This document shows, one piece after another, positions 15,687 to 23,712 of a stretch of DNA of 38,231 nucleotides; position 1 is the stretch's first letter, and each line of letters opens with the position of its first letter. The DNA lies in contig CAMYID010000010.1 of the NCBI GenBank assembly GCA_947258435.1, forward strand, positions 1-38,231, in the 5' to 3' direction. The notes beneath the pieces were generated by a model, which was not told the DNA's origin, searched no databases, and saw only the letters and a list, made by a program, of their open reading frames with translations. The translations under genes and the position numbers were made by a program. This DNA comes from an uncultured Alphaproteobacteria bacterium (GTDB lineage: Bacteria > Pseudomonadota > Alphaproteobacteria > UBA11222).

Positions 15687-16550
15687 ATGGCTAGGATTGC
15701 AAACGCCTGCAATGTGGCAATTGCGTTCATCTTATTCAGCGGTTCAGCAGCTGTTGCCGATGCCCATATGGGGAAACATTCAGACAAGGATGCCAGGAAC
15801 GCCAGGGTCGGTGTCGTTTCCGCAGGGAACACGGTGGGGGCAGACATCTTTGATCGGCAGGGAAAAGATATTGGTGATATCGAATATGTTCTGGTCGATA
15901 CCCTGAACAACGATGTTCGCTACATCATTGTTGAACGTGAAATGGATAATGTGGAGGACGCGCTGGTCCCGCTTCCGTGGAAGGCATTGAAGAAGCATCA
16001 CAAAAATGGCGATCTGAGAATTGAAGTTGATCACATGCGGCTCAAGCAGGCGCGAACAGTAAAAGAAGATCAGTTGAATACAATTCTTACGCCGACAACT
16101 GTGAGCTCGGTTTACAACTTCTGGACACCTGCCGAGGAAGAATCCAAGAAAAAATCAGGTAAGGAAAACGGTACGTTCCTTGTATTCCGCCAAGGGATTA
16201 CCTCAACCGTGATTGCCGGAATGCAGAGTTATGATGAAATTGAAGGCAGCGACGTTTTTGACAAGAACGGCAATGAAGTCGGCGAAATCAGTGATCTGAT
16301 GATCCGCAAGTCTGACGGTGATATCGCTTTTGCGATCGTTGCGCATGGTGGTTTCCTTGGGGTTGGCGACGAGCATACACCGGTGCCCCTGGACGCATTC
16401 GTCTATAATGCCGACTTGGAAGGTTTCCAGATCGGTCTGAGCGAAAAACGGTTTGCCGAACTGCAATCGTTTGATGACGACACGGTGCCATCCAGGATTC
16501 GTGAGCGCGATATCGAAGAGCTGCGAAACAAATTCGACACAGCGAAGTAA
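15687..16550 (+). CDS. Exported protein with two PRC-barrel domains
   Basis: 287 residues. Signal peptide to about residue 27 (ending VADAH), then two PRC-barrel-like domains. The first (about 45-115) has NTVGADIFDRQGKDIGDIEY and a later DALVPLPWKALK. The second (about 185-255) has IEGSDVFDKNGNEVGEISDL and DEHTPVPLDAFVY. PRC barrels bind small partners or proteins and are common in alphaproteobacterial stress proteins of the periplasm. Preceded by GGGAG before ATG 15687 and a candidate EcfG-type promoter; followed by a terminator at 16567. It is a single-gene unit between the DUF4112 and catalase genes. Confidence 0.85.
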   Translation: MARIANACNVAIAFILFSGSAAVADAHMGKHSDKDARNARVGVVSAGNTVGADIFDRQGKDIGDIEYVLVDTLNNDVRYIIVEREMDNVEDALVPLPWKALKKHHKNGDLRIEVDHMRLKQARTVKEDQLNTILTPTTVSSVYNFWTPAEEESKKKSGKENGTFLVFRQGITSTVIAGMQSYDEIEGSDVFDKNGNEVGEISDLMIRKSDGDIAFAIVAHGGFLGVGDEHTPVPLDAFVYNADLEGFQIGLSEKRFAELQSFDDDTVPSRIRERDIEELRNKFDTAK

Positions 16551-16566
16551 AGGGATGGCGTAACAG

Positions 16567-16595
16567 CGGGTCGGTGAAAGCCGGCCCGTTTGTTA
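16567..16595 (+). terminator. Intrinsic terminator after the PRC-barrel gene
   Basis: CGGGTCGG (16567-16574) pairs with CCGGCCCG (16581-16588), one G-T pair, followed by TTTGTTAT. Confidence 0.65.
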
Positions 16596-16671
16596 TCGGG
16601 CACAGATTACCCGACTCGCGGCTTTCCACCGCCGCTTGTTGGCAACCGAACCCTATTGACAGGAGGCCTTC

Positions 16672-18816
16672 ATGAGCAGGAATTCGAAAGATACCATCGG
16701 GAACAAAAGAGAGGCTCGCGTCAAAAGCAAGCAGGGTACAAACAGCGCCAGCCCTTATGAGGGAAAAATGCGTGAGGGAAGAGGCGGTGAAACACACCAG
16801 ATTTCTACCGCACATAACGCTACTCTGACATCGCAACAGGGGGTGCCGGTCGCCGACGATCAGAATTCCTTGAAGGCGGGCAAGCGTGGTCCAACTCTGA
16901 TGGAAGACCACTTGATGCGCGAGAAGATCTTCCATTTCGATCATGAGCGAATCCCCGAAAGGGTCGTGCATGCGCGTGGTTATGGTGCGCGTGGTTATTT
17001 TGAGCTGACCGACCCTGTTCCTGAACTCAGCCGCGCCGACTTGTTTCAGCGAAAAGGCGAAAAAACGCCTGTATTCTGCCGGTTTTCCACTGTGGCGGGG
17101 TCGAAAGGGTCGCCTGACCTGGCACGGGATGTGCGCGGTTTTGCCGTTAAGTTCTATACAAATGAGGGCAATTGGGACCTGGTTGGCAACAACATACCGG
17201 TATTTTTTATACAGGATGCGATCAAATTTCCCGATCTCATCCATTCTGTCAAACCTGCCCCTGATCGTGGCTTTCCCCAGGCGCAAAGCGCGCATGACAA
17301 TTTCTGGGATTTTATCTCGCTGATGCCTGAATCCATCCATATGGCGTTATGGGTGATGTCGGACCGGGCAATTCCGCGTTCCTTTCGGTTCATGGAAGGG
17401 TTTGGCGTGCATACCTTCCGCCTGGTGAACAAAAAGGGGAAATCACATTTCGTCAAATTCCACTGGAAGCCAAAGCAGGGACTGCAATCGGTGGTCTGGG
17501 ATGAGGCGGTCAAGATAAATGGTGCCGATCCCGATTTTCACCGACGTGACCTATGGGCAGCGATCGATAGCGGCGATTACCCGGAATGGGAGTTGGGCGT
17601 GCAGGTCTTTGATGACGATTTTGCTGAAGATTTCGAATTTGACATACTCGACCCGACCAAGCTTATTCCGGAAGAACAGGTGCCGGTCCGCAAGGTCGGG
17701 CGGATGGTGCTGAACGAAAATGTCGATAATTTCTTTGCCGAAACGGAGCAGGTCGCATTCTGCACACAGAATATTGTGCCCGGAATTGATTTTTCCAATG
17801 ATCCGCTTCTGCAGGGTAGGAATTTCTCTTATCTCGATACGCAGCTAAAGCGATTGGGAAGCCCCAACTTCACGCATATCCCGGTAAATGCGCCACGCTG
17901 CCCGATCCGCCACTTTCAGCAGGACGGTCATATGGCAATGCAGAATCCGACAGGCCGGGCCAATTACGAACCTAATAGTTGGGGGGAAGATGGCGGCCCG
18001 CGGGAAAATCCAGATAAGGGCTTTGTCAGCTACGATGCGTCGGTGGAGGGAGAAAAAGTTCGGGCCCGATCAGAAAGTTTTGACGATCACTATAGTCAGG
18101 CGCGGCAGTTCTATATCAGCCAGACAGCAATAGAACAGCGTCATATTGTCAGTGCGTTTGCGTTCGAGCTGTCGAAGGTGGAGCGGATGGAAATAAGAGA
18201 GCGGGTCGTTTCCCATTTGCGCAATGTGGACAAGGGGCTTGCCACTGAAGTCGCAAAAGCGCTGGGTTTGGCCAGATTACCCAAGGCGGCAAAACCTGCG
18301 CGAAAACCGCTCGATAGCCTGCCCGCCTCCGATGCGCTCAGTATTCTGAAAAATGGGCCTGACGATTTCGCTGGCCGGAAACTCGGTATCTATATCACTG
18401 AGGGAGGTGATGCGGCGATTGTCGAGGCGTTGGAAAAAGCCGCGAAAAAGAAAGGTGTGATGAGTGAAATTGTTGCGCCATACGTTGCGGGCGTGACACT
18501 TTCTGATGGTCATGTGAAACAGGCGGACCAGATGATCAACGGTGCACCTTCTGTACTGTATGATTTTGTTGCAATCGTTTTCGGAGATGGAACAGCTGCG
18601 GATCTTGCAGCTGACAAGCCCAGTCGCGATTTTGTGAGCGATGCGTGGGCGCATTGTAAGTTTATCGGTTACACGCAACCGGCCGAGCCGTTGCTGGATG
18701 CCGGGGACATAATCGGAACGGATTGCCCGGGGCTTGTCAAAATTGGTGCTGGTAAGGACGCAGCGAAGCTGTTTTCAGAGGCGGAGGGGCTGCGTTGTTG
18801 GGAGCGGTTCAGTTAG
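16672..18816 (+). CDS. katE: Large-subunit monofunctional catalase (KatE/HPII type)
   Basis: 714 residues, decomposing hydrogen peroxide to water and oxygen with heme. The N-terminal extension is about 60 residues. The catalytic His is His100 in [15 protein letters not shown], with Asn173/174 in [12 protein letters not shown] and the proximal heme Tyr387 in [13 protein letters not shown]. The C-terminal flavodoxin-like domain (about 575-714; [20 protein letters not shown]) marks the large-subunit clade. AGGAGG lies 6 nt before ATG 16672. No GGAAC-type promoter is seen directly upstream, although katE is commonly under general-stress control. It sits with superoxide dismutase and small stress genes. 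Confidence 0.97.
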   Translation: MSRNSKDTIGNKREARVKSKQGTNSASPYEGKMREGRGGETHQISTAHNATLTSQQGVPVADDQNSLKAGKRGPTLMEDHLMREKIFHFDHERIPERVVHARGYGARGYFELTDPVPELSRADLFQRKGEKTPVFCRFSTVAGSKGSPDLARDVRGFAVKFYTNEGNWDLVGNNIPVFFIQDAIKFPDLIHSVKPAPDRGFPQAQSAHDNFWDFISLMPESIHMALWVMSDRAIPRSFRFMEGFGVHTFRLVNKKGKSHFVKFHWKPKQGLQSVVWDEAVKINGADPDFHRRDLWAAIDSGDYPEWELGVQVFDDDFAEDFEFDILDPTKLIPEEQVPVRKVGRMVLNENVDNFFAETEQVAFCTQNIVPGIDFSNDPLLQGRNFSYLDTQLKRLGSPNFTHIPVNAPRCPIRHFQQDGHMAMQNPTGRANYEPNSWGEDGGPRENPDKGFVSYDASVEGEKVRARSESFDDHYSQARQFYISQTAIEQRHIVSAFAFELSKVERMEIRERVVSHLRNVDKGLATEVAKALGLARLPKAAKPARKPLDSLPASDALSILKNGPDDFAGRKLGIYITEGGDAAIVEALEKAAKKKGVMSEIVAPYVAGVTLSDGHVKQADQMINGAPSVLYDFVAIVFGDGTAADLAADKPSRDFVSDAWAHCKFIGYTQPAEPLLDAGDIIGTDCPGLVKIGAGKDAAKLFSEAEGLRCWERFS

Positions 18817-18953
18817 TCTGATCGGGAATGGAACGGACATGCCTAGCTGGTTGTTTTTTCAATCGGCCGCCTTTGTCTGTTCGTCATGCCCGCCCCATAC
18901 GCCGAAAAGCCGGTGGGCAGACAAAAGTCAATAAGATGCGATACCGAAACAGA

Positions 18954-18978
18954 GGAACTATTACGTTGGTATGGCGTT
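18954..18978 (+). promoter_or_regulatory. EcfG-type promoter, full consensus match
   Basis: GGAAC at 18954-18958, 16-nt spacer, CGTT at 18975-18978: an exact match to the EcfG-type consensus, 48 nt before the DUF1328 start codon. A weaker GGAAC-N17-TGTT occurs about 125 nt further upstream. Confidence 0.7.
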
Positions 18979-19026
18979 TTACCTAAGCGCTTTTGGACGC
19001 AAGCAGAAACGTAAGGGAGATTCAAT

Positions 19027-19203
19027 ATGCTATACTGGGCTGTGATATTTTTCGTCGGTGCACTTATAGCCGGTGTTCTGGGGTTTGGCGGCATTGCCGG
19101 TACGATGGCGGGGATTGCTGAAATACTTTTCATTGTTTTCCTTGTTCTGTTTATCGGTTCGCTGATCTTCGGCTTTCGCGGCCGGAATCAGCGGCAACCC
19201 TAG
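19027..19203 (+). CDS. DUF1328 (YtjA family) small membrane protein
   Basis: 58 residues: [20 protein letters not shown] followed by [20 protein letters not shown] and a short basic tail [11 protein letters not shown]. The two helices and the [13 protein letters not shown] motif are typical of DUF1328 proteins, abundant in alphaproteobacterial stress regulons with no known biochemical function. AAGGGAG lies before ATG 19027, and a full-consensus EcfG-type promoter is 48 nt upstream. Confidence 0.93.
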   Translation: MLYWAVIFFVGALIAGVLGFGGIAGTMAGIAEILFIVFLVLFIGSLIFGFRGRNQRQP

Positions 19204-19311
19204 ATCAAGACGCGTGCGGTTCCCGTATCTTGATGTGGCGTACAAGCTCGCGCGCAACGAGCAGGCGTGCTTTTGGAGCGCCCACCGGGTGCGCGGGATG
19301 TAGAGCACCGG

Positions 19312-19357
19312 AAATTCCCGTTTGGCTGACAGAGCCGATGCGGGAATTTTCTTTTTC
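19312..19357 (+). terminator. Intrinsic terminator downstream of the DUF1328 gene
   Basis: AAATTCCCG (19312-19320) pairs with CGGGAATTT (19341-19349) around an inner GGCT/AGCC hairpin, followed by TCTTTTTC. It leaves a 3' untranslated stretch of about 110 nt after the DUF1328 stop. Confidence 0.7.
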
Positions 19358-19385
19358 GAACTAGTGCAAATTCTGGCAGTGTACT

Positions 19386-19415
19386 GAAAAAAATACCCCG
19401 GCTCATTGCCGGGGT
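19386..19415 (-). terminator. Intrinsic terminator of the entericidin gene
   Basis: On the minus strand, an 8-bp perfect stem ACCCCGGC/GCCGGGGT (19415-19395) is followed by ATTTTTTTC. Confidence 0.8.
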
Positions 19416-19496
19416 AAAGTTGTCAGTTATCAGACCTCGCGCTGATCTGAAAAGGGCGGGCTGACCGCATTTCTTTGAATGGTTGTGTACAAATAA

Positions 19497-19628
19497 TCAG
19501 TCTGCAGCTTCCTCAATCCGGTCGCCTGCGGACTGAATATCTTCTCCCGCGCCTTGAATGGTATTGCACGCTGCGGCAAGCAAACCTGCAAACAGAATAA
19601 GCACGAGCTTATGAGAGATTGTTGTCAT
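19497..19628 (-). CDS. Entericidin A/B family lipoprotein
   Basis: 43 residues: MTTISHKLVLILFAGLLAAA, then the lipobox cysteine (C21) and NTIQGAGEDIQSAGDRIEEA. The lipobox LLAAAC and the NTIQGAGEDIQSAGDRI tail are diagnostic of entericidins, tiny membrane lipoproteins linked to stationary phase and osmotic stress. ATG 19628 has GAGGAG just upstream. A candidate EcfG-type promoter precedes it on the minus strand and a strong terminator follows. Confidence 0.93.
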   Translation of the reverse strand: MTTISHKLVLILFAGLLAAACNTIQGAGEDIQSAGDRIEEAAD

Positions 19629-19660
19629 GACTCCTCGCATATTTGTTGTCACAACGAAAC

Positions 19661-19686
19661 AACTCCCTAAATGTAGATTTGGTTCC
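19661..19686 (-). promoter_or_regulatory. Candidate EcfG-type promoter of the entericidin gene
   Basis: On the minus strand GGAAC (19686-19682), 17-nt spacer, AGTT (19664-19661), 32 nt before the entericidin start codon. Confidence 0.55.
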
Positions 19687-19750
19687 GCGCAGTCCTCCAA
19701 GCGCGGATGACGCAGATCAAACGGCCTTTCTGGTATTGTGAACGGCTGCG

Positions 19751-19775
19751 GGAACAATTCTGCAGGTTGCGTGTT
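19751..19775 (+). promoter_or_regulatory. Candidate EcfG-type promoter of the superoxide dismutase gene
   Basis: GGAAC at 19751-19755, 16-nt spacer, TGTT at 19772-19775, 55 nt before ATG 19831. TCACTCGTCAGAAAA after TCATTCGTTAGAAAA is a short imperfect direct repeat in the leader. Confidence 0.5.
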
Positions 19776-19830
19776 TTTCTGGTGTCATTCGTTAGAAAAC
19801 TGATGTCACTCGTCAGAAAAGGAGTATGCC

Positions 19831-20592
19831 ATGACATTCGAACTCAAGCAGTTGCCTTTTAAACGCGATGCCTTGGCTCCGCATATTTCCGCCCGGACGA
19901 TCGACTATCACTATGATAAACATCATGCCGGATATGTTGACACGCTCAACGATCTGGTTTCCGGCACGGGGTATGAGAATACAGCGCTTGAAGAAATTAT
20001 CCTGAAATCTTTCACGCAGGAAGATGAGCAGGATATTTTCAACAACGCCGCGCAGGTTTGGAATCACGATTTTTTCTGGGACAGTCTGTCCCCTGATGGC
20101 GGGGGCAATCCGGAGGGCGAGCTGGGGCGGCTGATTGAACGTGACTTTGGCTCCTATAAAGACTTCAGGGACGCATTTGAAGAAGCAGGAACCAGTGAAT
20201 TCGGTTCCGGCTGGGTGTGGCTGGTGATCGAGGCCGGCAAGTTGAAAACCGTATCGACGACTGACGCCAGGCTGCCCCTTCTGTACGGCCAACAGCCTTT
20301 GATCTGTTGTGATGTCTGGGAGCATGCTTACTATCTTGACTATCAGAACGAGCGGAATTCATTCCTGACCGCGTTTCTTGACAGCCTGATCAATTGGGAG
20401 CATGCCACCGAGCAACTGTCAATTCAGGGTGAGGGAACGACGACGGCGGCACGGGGGTACCAGGATGCGCAGGCAGACTTTGCCCGCTCGGGTCCTGTTG
20501 ACAAAAAAGCGCGGGAAGCAGCCGATGCCCTTGATGACGAAGAGGGAGAAGAGCTGCGCAAAGCGGAAGAAAATGCGGCAGACCGATCCTGA
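19831..20592 (+). CDS. sodB: Iron-type superoxide dismutase with C-terminal extension
   Basis: 253 residues against about 195 for typical bacterial SodB. Metal ligands are all present: His27 in YHYDKHHAGYV, His79 in AAQVWNHDFFW, and Asp161 and His165 in CDVWEHAYYLDYQ. The Gln in AAQVWNH and overall pattern favour iron over manganese. From about residue 205 there is an extra tail of roughly 50 residues rich in Ala, Glu, Asp and Lys, predicted helical and acidic (ADALDDEEGEELRKAEENAA). No signal peptide, so cytoplasmic. GGAG precedes ATG 19831; a candidate EcfG-type promoter lies upstream and a terminator at 20681. Confidence 0.95.
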   Translation: MTFELKQLPFKRDALAPHISARTIDYHYDKHHAGYVDTLNDLVSGTGYENTALEEIILKSFTQEDEQDIFNNAAQVWNHDFFWDSLSPDGGGNPEGELGRLIERDFGSYKDFRDAFEEAGTSEFGSGWVWLVIEAGKLKTVSTTDARLPLLYGQQPLICCDVWEHAYYLDYQNERNSFLTAFLDSLINWEHATEQLSIQGEGTTTAARGYQDAQADFARSGPVDKKAREAADALDDEEGEELRKAEENAADRS

Positions 20593-20680
20593 AGCCATCT
20601 ATCTTGCGTCACGTTACAGAAAATGACGCGATGCAGAAAATGACGATCCGGTTGTGACTTTCTGCGGCTTGGACACTAAG

Positions 20681-20716
20681 CGCCTCTCTCCATCCCTGAA
20701 TGGTGAGAGGCGTTTT
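20681..20716 (+). terminator. Intrinsic terminator after sodB
   Basis: CGCCTCTC (20681-20688) pairs with GAGAGGCG (20705-20712), followed by TTTT. The rest of 20593-20969 holds no recognised gene beyond a promoter at 20854. Confidence 0.75.
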
Positions 20717-20853
20717 GTCGTCCATCCGCTGCCCCCGATTTTCCGCCAAACAAAACATATGGCTTGTGCGTGAGGCATATTGCCCTGGCAGTGCTGTCTG
20801 ACCGATGCGAACCGCCTTTCCCTGATTAATCGCAGTTAAAGACATGCCAGGGC

Positions 20854-20879
20854 GGAACCAAATTCAGTTTTCATCGGTT
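20854..20879 (+). promoter_or_regulatory. Candidate EcfG-type promoter upstream of the lipoprotein gene
   Basis: GGAAC at 20854-20858, 17-nt spacer, GGTT at 20876-20879; identical elements and spacing to the csbD promoter. It lies 91 nt before ATG 20970. Confidence 0.5.
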
Positions 20880-20969
20880 TACTTACCGAACTTGTAGAGA
20901 TTTCTCGGCAGCGGAAACCGGGTGTTTTCAAAGTCGGGGAACAAATCTTTGATTGAGAGAGAGTAAATT

Positions 20970-21764
20970 ATGAAACCTGCGTTAGTGATACTTGCCGCTG
21001 GACTGGCGGTCGCTGGCTGTCAGTCGACGAATAATGTTCCATCGCTACGTGCAACGGCGGTCTCGCCACAGGCGATTTTTCCGGGGGGTCAGGTTGATAT
21101 CAGCTATGGCCTGCAATACGAAGGTGCCTGGAGCGATATCGAAAGTCTCGAACTCAAAGGTTTGCCCGACAATACGTTGGCTGCGGGAACCCAGACCGAG
21201 ATGCCGACACCATCCTCCGATACGCGGAATACGACCGCCCCCTTGCTGATACAGGCACCCGCTGCAGACGGCCTTTATAATCTGTCGCTCAGTATTACAT
21301 ATAATGGCGGTCAGCAGGTGACATTGCCTGTGGGGCAGCTGCGGATCAATGATGCCCCCTCTGAAATCGAATTCGCGCAGTTTGAACCAGGCAGTCATCG
21401 GGCGAGTGAGTGCAACAATGTGCTGCAAGGTCAGTTCAAATACGCTGTTTCCGATGCAAATGGCGCCAATGACTTCAAGAATCCGCGCTTATATTTGTTG
21501 AGCGCTGAACCGAAAACAAAGGTTGCGCTTCTGTTTGCGGAGGATAACTTCACCACTGTACGTGGGCAGCCGGCATTGGCGTTGAACGAGCCGACAAAGA
21601 GTAATGCGACAAGGGAGCTTGTTTCCACGCAAATGGCGATTAATTGCGATGGCCCGGCGCCGGTCAAGTGGACCTGGCAGGTCGAAGGCGTCAGCCAGTT
21701 CGGTAATGCGGGCACCCCGGTGCGAATTGGCAGCGAGCCGGTGCAGTATTTTGCAGGTGAGTAA
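20970..21764 (+). CDS. Predicted lipoprotein of unknown function
   Basis: 264 residues. The N-terminus MKPALVILAAGLAVAGCQST has a lipobox (LAVAGC, Cys17), so the mature protein is lipid-anchored. The rest is beta-rich: two Ig-like halves are suggested by repeated strand patterns (SPQAIFPGGQVDISYGLQYE; DGLYNLSLSITYNGGQQ), with cysteines at SECNNVL and NCDGPAP that may form a disulphide. No family recognised. A candidate EcfG-type promoter lies upstream; the small membrane gene 8 nt downstream and the terminator at 22068 define a two-gene transcript. Confidence 0.8.
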   Translation: MKPALVILAAGLAVAGCQSTNNVPSLRATAVSPQAIFPGGQVDISYGLQYEGAWSDIESLELKGLPDNTLAAGTQTEMPTPSSDTRNTTAPLLIQAPAADGLYNLSLSITYNGGQQVTLPVGQLRINDAPSEIEFAQFEPGSHRASECNNVLQGQFKYAVSDANGANDFKNPRLYLLSAEPKTKVALLFAEDNFTTVRGQPALALNEPTKSNATRELVSTQMAINCDGPAPVKWTWQVEGVSQFGNAGTPVRIGSEPVQYFAGE

Positions 21765-21772
21765 AAAGGCCG

Positions 21773-21973
21773 ATGTCCGACAATGATCCGATAACAGAGG
21801 AAGCGGATGCGCTTGAGGCGCGCGAGCATTTGGAGCGTCAGGTCAATTGCAATCTGCCAGTCCCGCTGGTTTCTGCGGATCCGCAGCCGGCCAGACCGGT
21901 TACGCCCTTGACTTTGCGACTTGTAGGACTTGTCCTGTTCGCGGGGTTTCTTCTCTTCCTGCTTCTACTCTAG
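21773..21973 (+). CDS. Small single-pass membrane protein
   Basis: 66 residues: an acidic N-terminal part (SDNDPITEEADALEAREHLE), a proline-rich linker and a C-terminal membrane helix (LRLVGLVLFAGFLLFLLLL) that ends the protein, so a tail-anchored topology. ATG 21773 follows the lipoprotein stop by 8 nt, with AAAAGG upstream. No family recognised; probably a partner of the lipoprotein. Confidence 0.65.
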   Translation: MSDNDPITEEADALEAREHLERQVNCNLPVPLVSADPQPARPVTPLTLRLVGLVLFAGFLLFLLLL

Positions 21974-22067
21974 TTATCGATTATATGGCGTATATTTGGT
22001 GCGCCAAAAACCGGCAAGTGACCAAGTGACAACGCCGCCTATCCACTGGGTCCTGAATGACCGGGAT

Positions 22068-22109
22068 GATGCCGGTGCAAACAAATTGCACCGGCATCGG
22101 GTTGTTTTT
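22068..22109 (+). terminator. Strong intrinsic terminator of the lipoprotein operon
   Basis: GATGCCGGTGCAA (22068-22080) pairs perfectly over 13 bp with TTGCACCGGCATC (22086-22098), followed by GGGTTGTTTTTA. Confidence 0.85.
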
Positions 22110-22126
22110 ATCGGCAGGCTTATGGA

Positions 22127-23470
22127 TCAGCTTGGCTGCAGGCTGGCAAAATTCACGGTGAAGCCAGGGTTCTGGTTGCTGTACCAATTCCAGCCGGCAT
22201 TGATTTTCCAGTACATGCCCGGCGAGCAGGAGCTGCCCCAGAAACGCGCGCCCTGCCAGCCGAAATTGCCCGGCACATAAACATTGCCGGTCTGCAGCGT
22301 CGTGGTCTGCCAGGCTGCCATCGAATTCACATCGAGCGAGCCGCTTGAGGCACCGGTCAGGCTGCCCACATGCCCCCAGGTGCTGAATGCATGCTTCCAC
22401 TGGTCGGACACATTGGAGCCGTCGCAGGGGCTTGTCATCCACCACATCGCCCCGAGGTTGGAGCCCGAGCTTACACTCTTGGTATCCCAGCTCGATACGC
22501 TGTTGGAAAATGACTGGTCAAAATTCCAGATCTGATAACCGCCTGTCGGGCTTTCATAGCTGATCGGGATGGTCATGGAGCCGGACCAGCTGCCTGACCC
22601 GCTGCTCGGATCGAAATCGATTTTTGTGAAGGGCGACGGTGCATTCAGCGTACCGGTCAGATAGGTGTTGCCAAAGCCGCGATCGCAATCATCGTTGGAA
22701 TAGAGTGTGCCCGCCGACAGGTTGAGCGCACCTCCGACATAAAGGATCTGTTTGTTTTCATTCGCCGACTGGAAGAGGAAGCCCCACACAGTCCAGGTGA
22801 AGTCCGCCGACCCGGCACCTTTGTTCGATTTGCCGCCCTGATCGTAGGTAAACGGAATATTCGACGTGAAAGAGGTCAGAATATATTTCAGACCGGTCGG
22901 GGGTTGCGGTTCGGTATCCTGGGCCAGGTTGCCTTCCATGGCATGTTCAACCGCCAGTTTGAATCTGTCCACCGCCTCGGGCGACAGGAACACTTTGCCC
23001 AATGTTTCGAAATCGGTGCAGTCGCAATCGGTGGGATGTTCGGGCGGTGGGGTGCGGCCTGCTTCGTCGGCCGCGATGCTGTTCGCGTCCGCTTCATCCG
23101 TACCCCCCATTGTTGCACTATATTGCAGTGCCGTCACGAAATGATGCGGATTGCCATCCTCGCGCAGCCGGCTTCTGATCAGAAGCGCGGCGGGCGGCAC
23201 GATTGGTGTGACCGCAAAGCGCGCTGAAACGGCTTCCAGATGTGTGCTGCCCGGGCAAAGCAAAAGAACGGCAGATTGGGTTGTGTCCGTGGTATCGAGC
23301 CAGGCGGCAATTTTGTCGGGCCCGTGCAGTCGGCAATCCGCGATCACTAGCAGCTTACCGGCCGTGTCGGACGGATCGCCATCCGCAACTCCAGGTTGTA
23401 GGTGAAAAAGATAGGTCACCGGATGCGCCAGCATGCCGTCGCCGGCAACAAAGATAGAATCCTGAATCAT
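22127..23470 (-). CDS. Unrecognised 447-residue protein divergent from the RHS toxin
   Basis: ATG 23470 has GGGGGA 5 nt upstream. No signal peptide or membrane helix. Residues 1-110 look alpha/beta (HPVTYLFHLQPGVADGD; KLLVIADCRLHG). A low-complexity acidic linker with CDC (about 125-150) follows, and about 185-447 is beta-rich and full of Ser, Gly, Thr, Trp and Asn (SGSGSWSGSMTIPISYES; GAMWWMTSPCDGSN; AGWNWYSNQNPGFTVNF), like a carbohydrate- or membrane-binding surface domain. I do not know the family. It shares a 242-nt AT-rich intergenic region with the RHS gene, suggesting common control. A co-secreted or surface-attached accessory is possible but unproven. Confidence 0.7.
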   Translation of the reverse strand: MIQDSIFVAGDGMLAHPVTYLFHLQPGVADGDPSDTAGKLLVIADCRLHGPDKIAAWLDTTDTTQSAVLLLCPGSTHLEAVSARFAVTPIVPPAALLIRSRLREDGNPHHFVTALQYSATMGGTDEADANSIAADEAGRTPPPEHPTDCDCTDFETLGKVFLSPEAVDRFKLAVEHAMEGNLAQDTEPQPPTGLKYILTSFTSNIPFTYDQGGKSNKGAGSADFTWTVWGFLFQSANENKQILYVGGALNLSAGTLYSNDDCDRGFGNTYLTGTLNAPSPFTKIDFDPSSGSGSWSGSMTIPISYESPTGGYQIWNFDQSFSNSVSSWDTKSVSSGSNLGAMWWMTSPCDGSNVSDQWKHAFSTWGHVGSLTGASSGSLDVNSMAAWQTTTLQTGNVYVPGNFGWQGARFWGSSCSPGMYWKINAGWNWYSNQNPGFTVNFASLQPS

Positions 23471-23712
23471 AAATTCCCCCAATTTGTCTGAAAAAACCTG
23501 CCAAAAACTGATGTTGGACAGCGCCGATCACCAGTAACATAAAAAATGTATCAGCAATATTACCTTTTTGTCACGATGTGTTTGTTTGACATGACATTTG
23601 ACAGGTATTTTTTTCGTAGAATTATCCGTATTTTTTGGATTGTCATATTCGTTACTTGAAAATAGGATAGGGCAGTGAAAGCGATTTAAATTATGCCTGA
23701 TTGGGGGGTGGC

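Noticed and set aside
16288..17340. 350-residue minus-strand frame
   Set aside because: Antisense to the PRC-barrel and catalase genes and crosses the terminator at 16567.
20609..20845. 78-residue minus-strand frame
   Set aside because: Contains the sodB terminator, no ribosome site and no familiar sequence.
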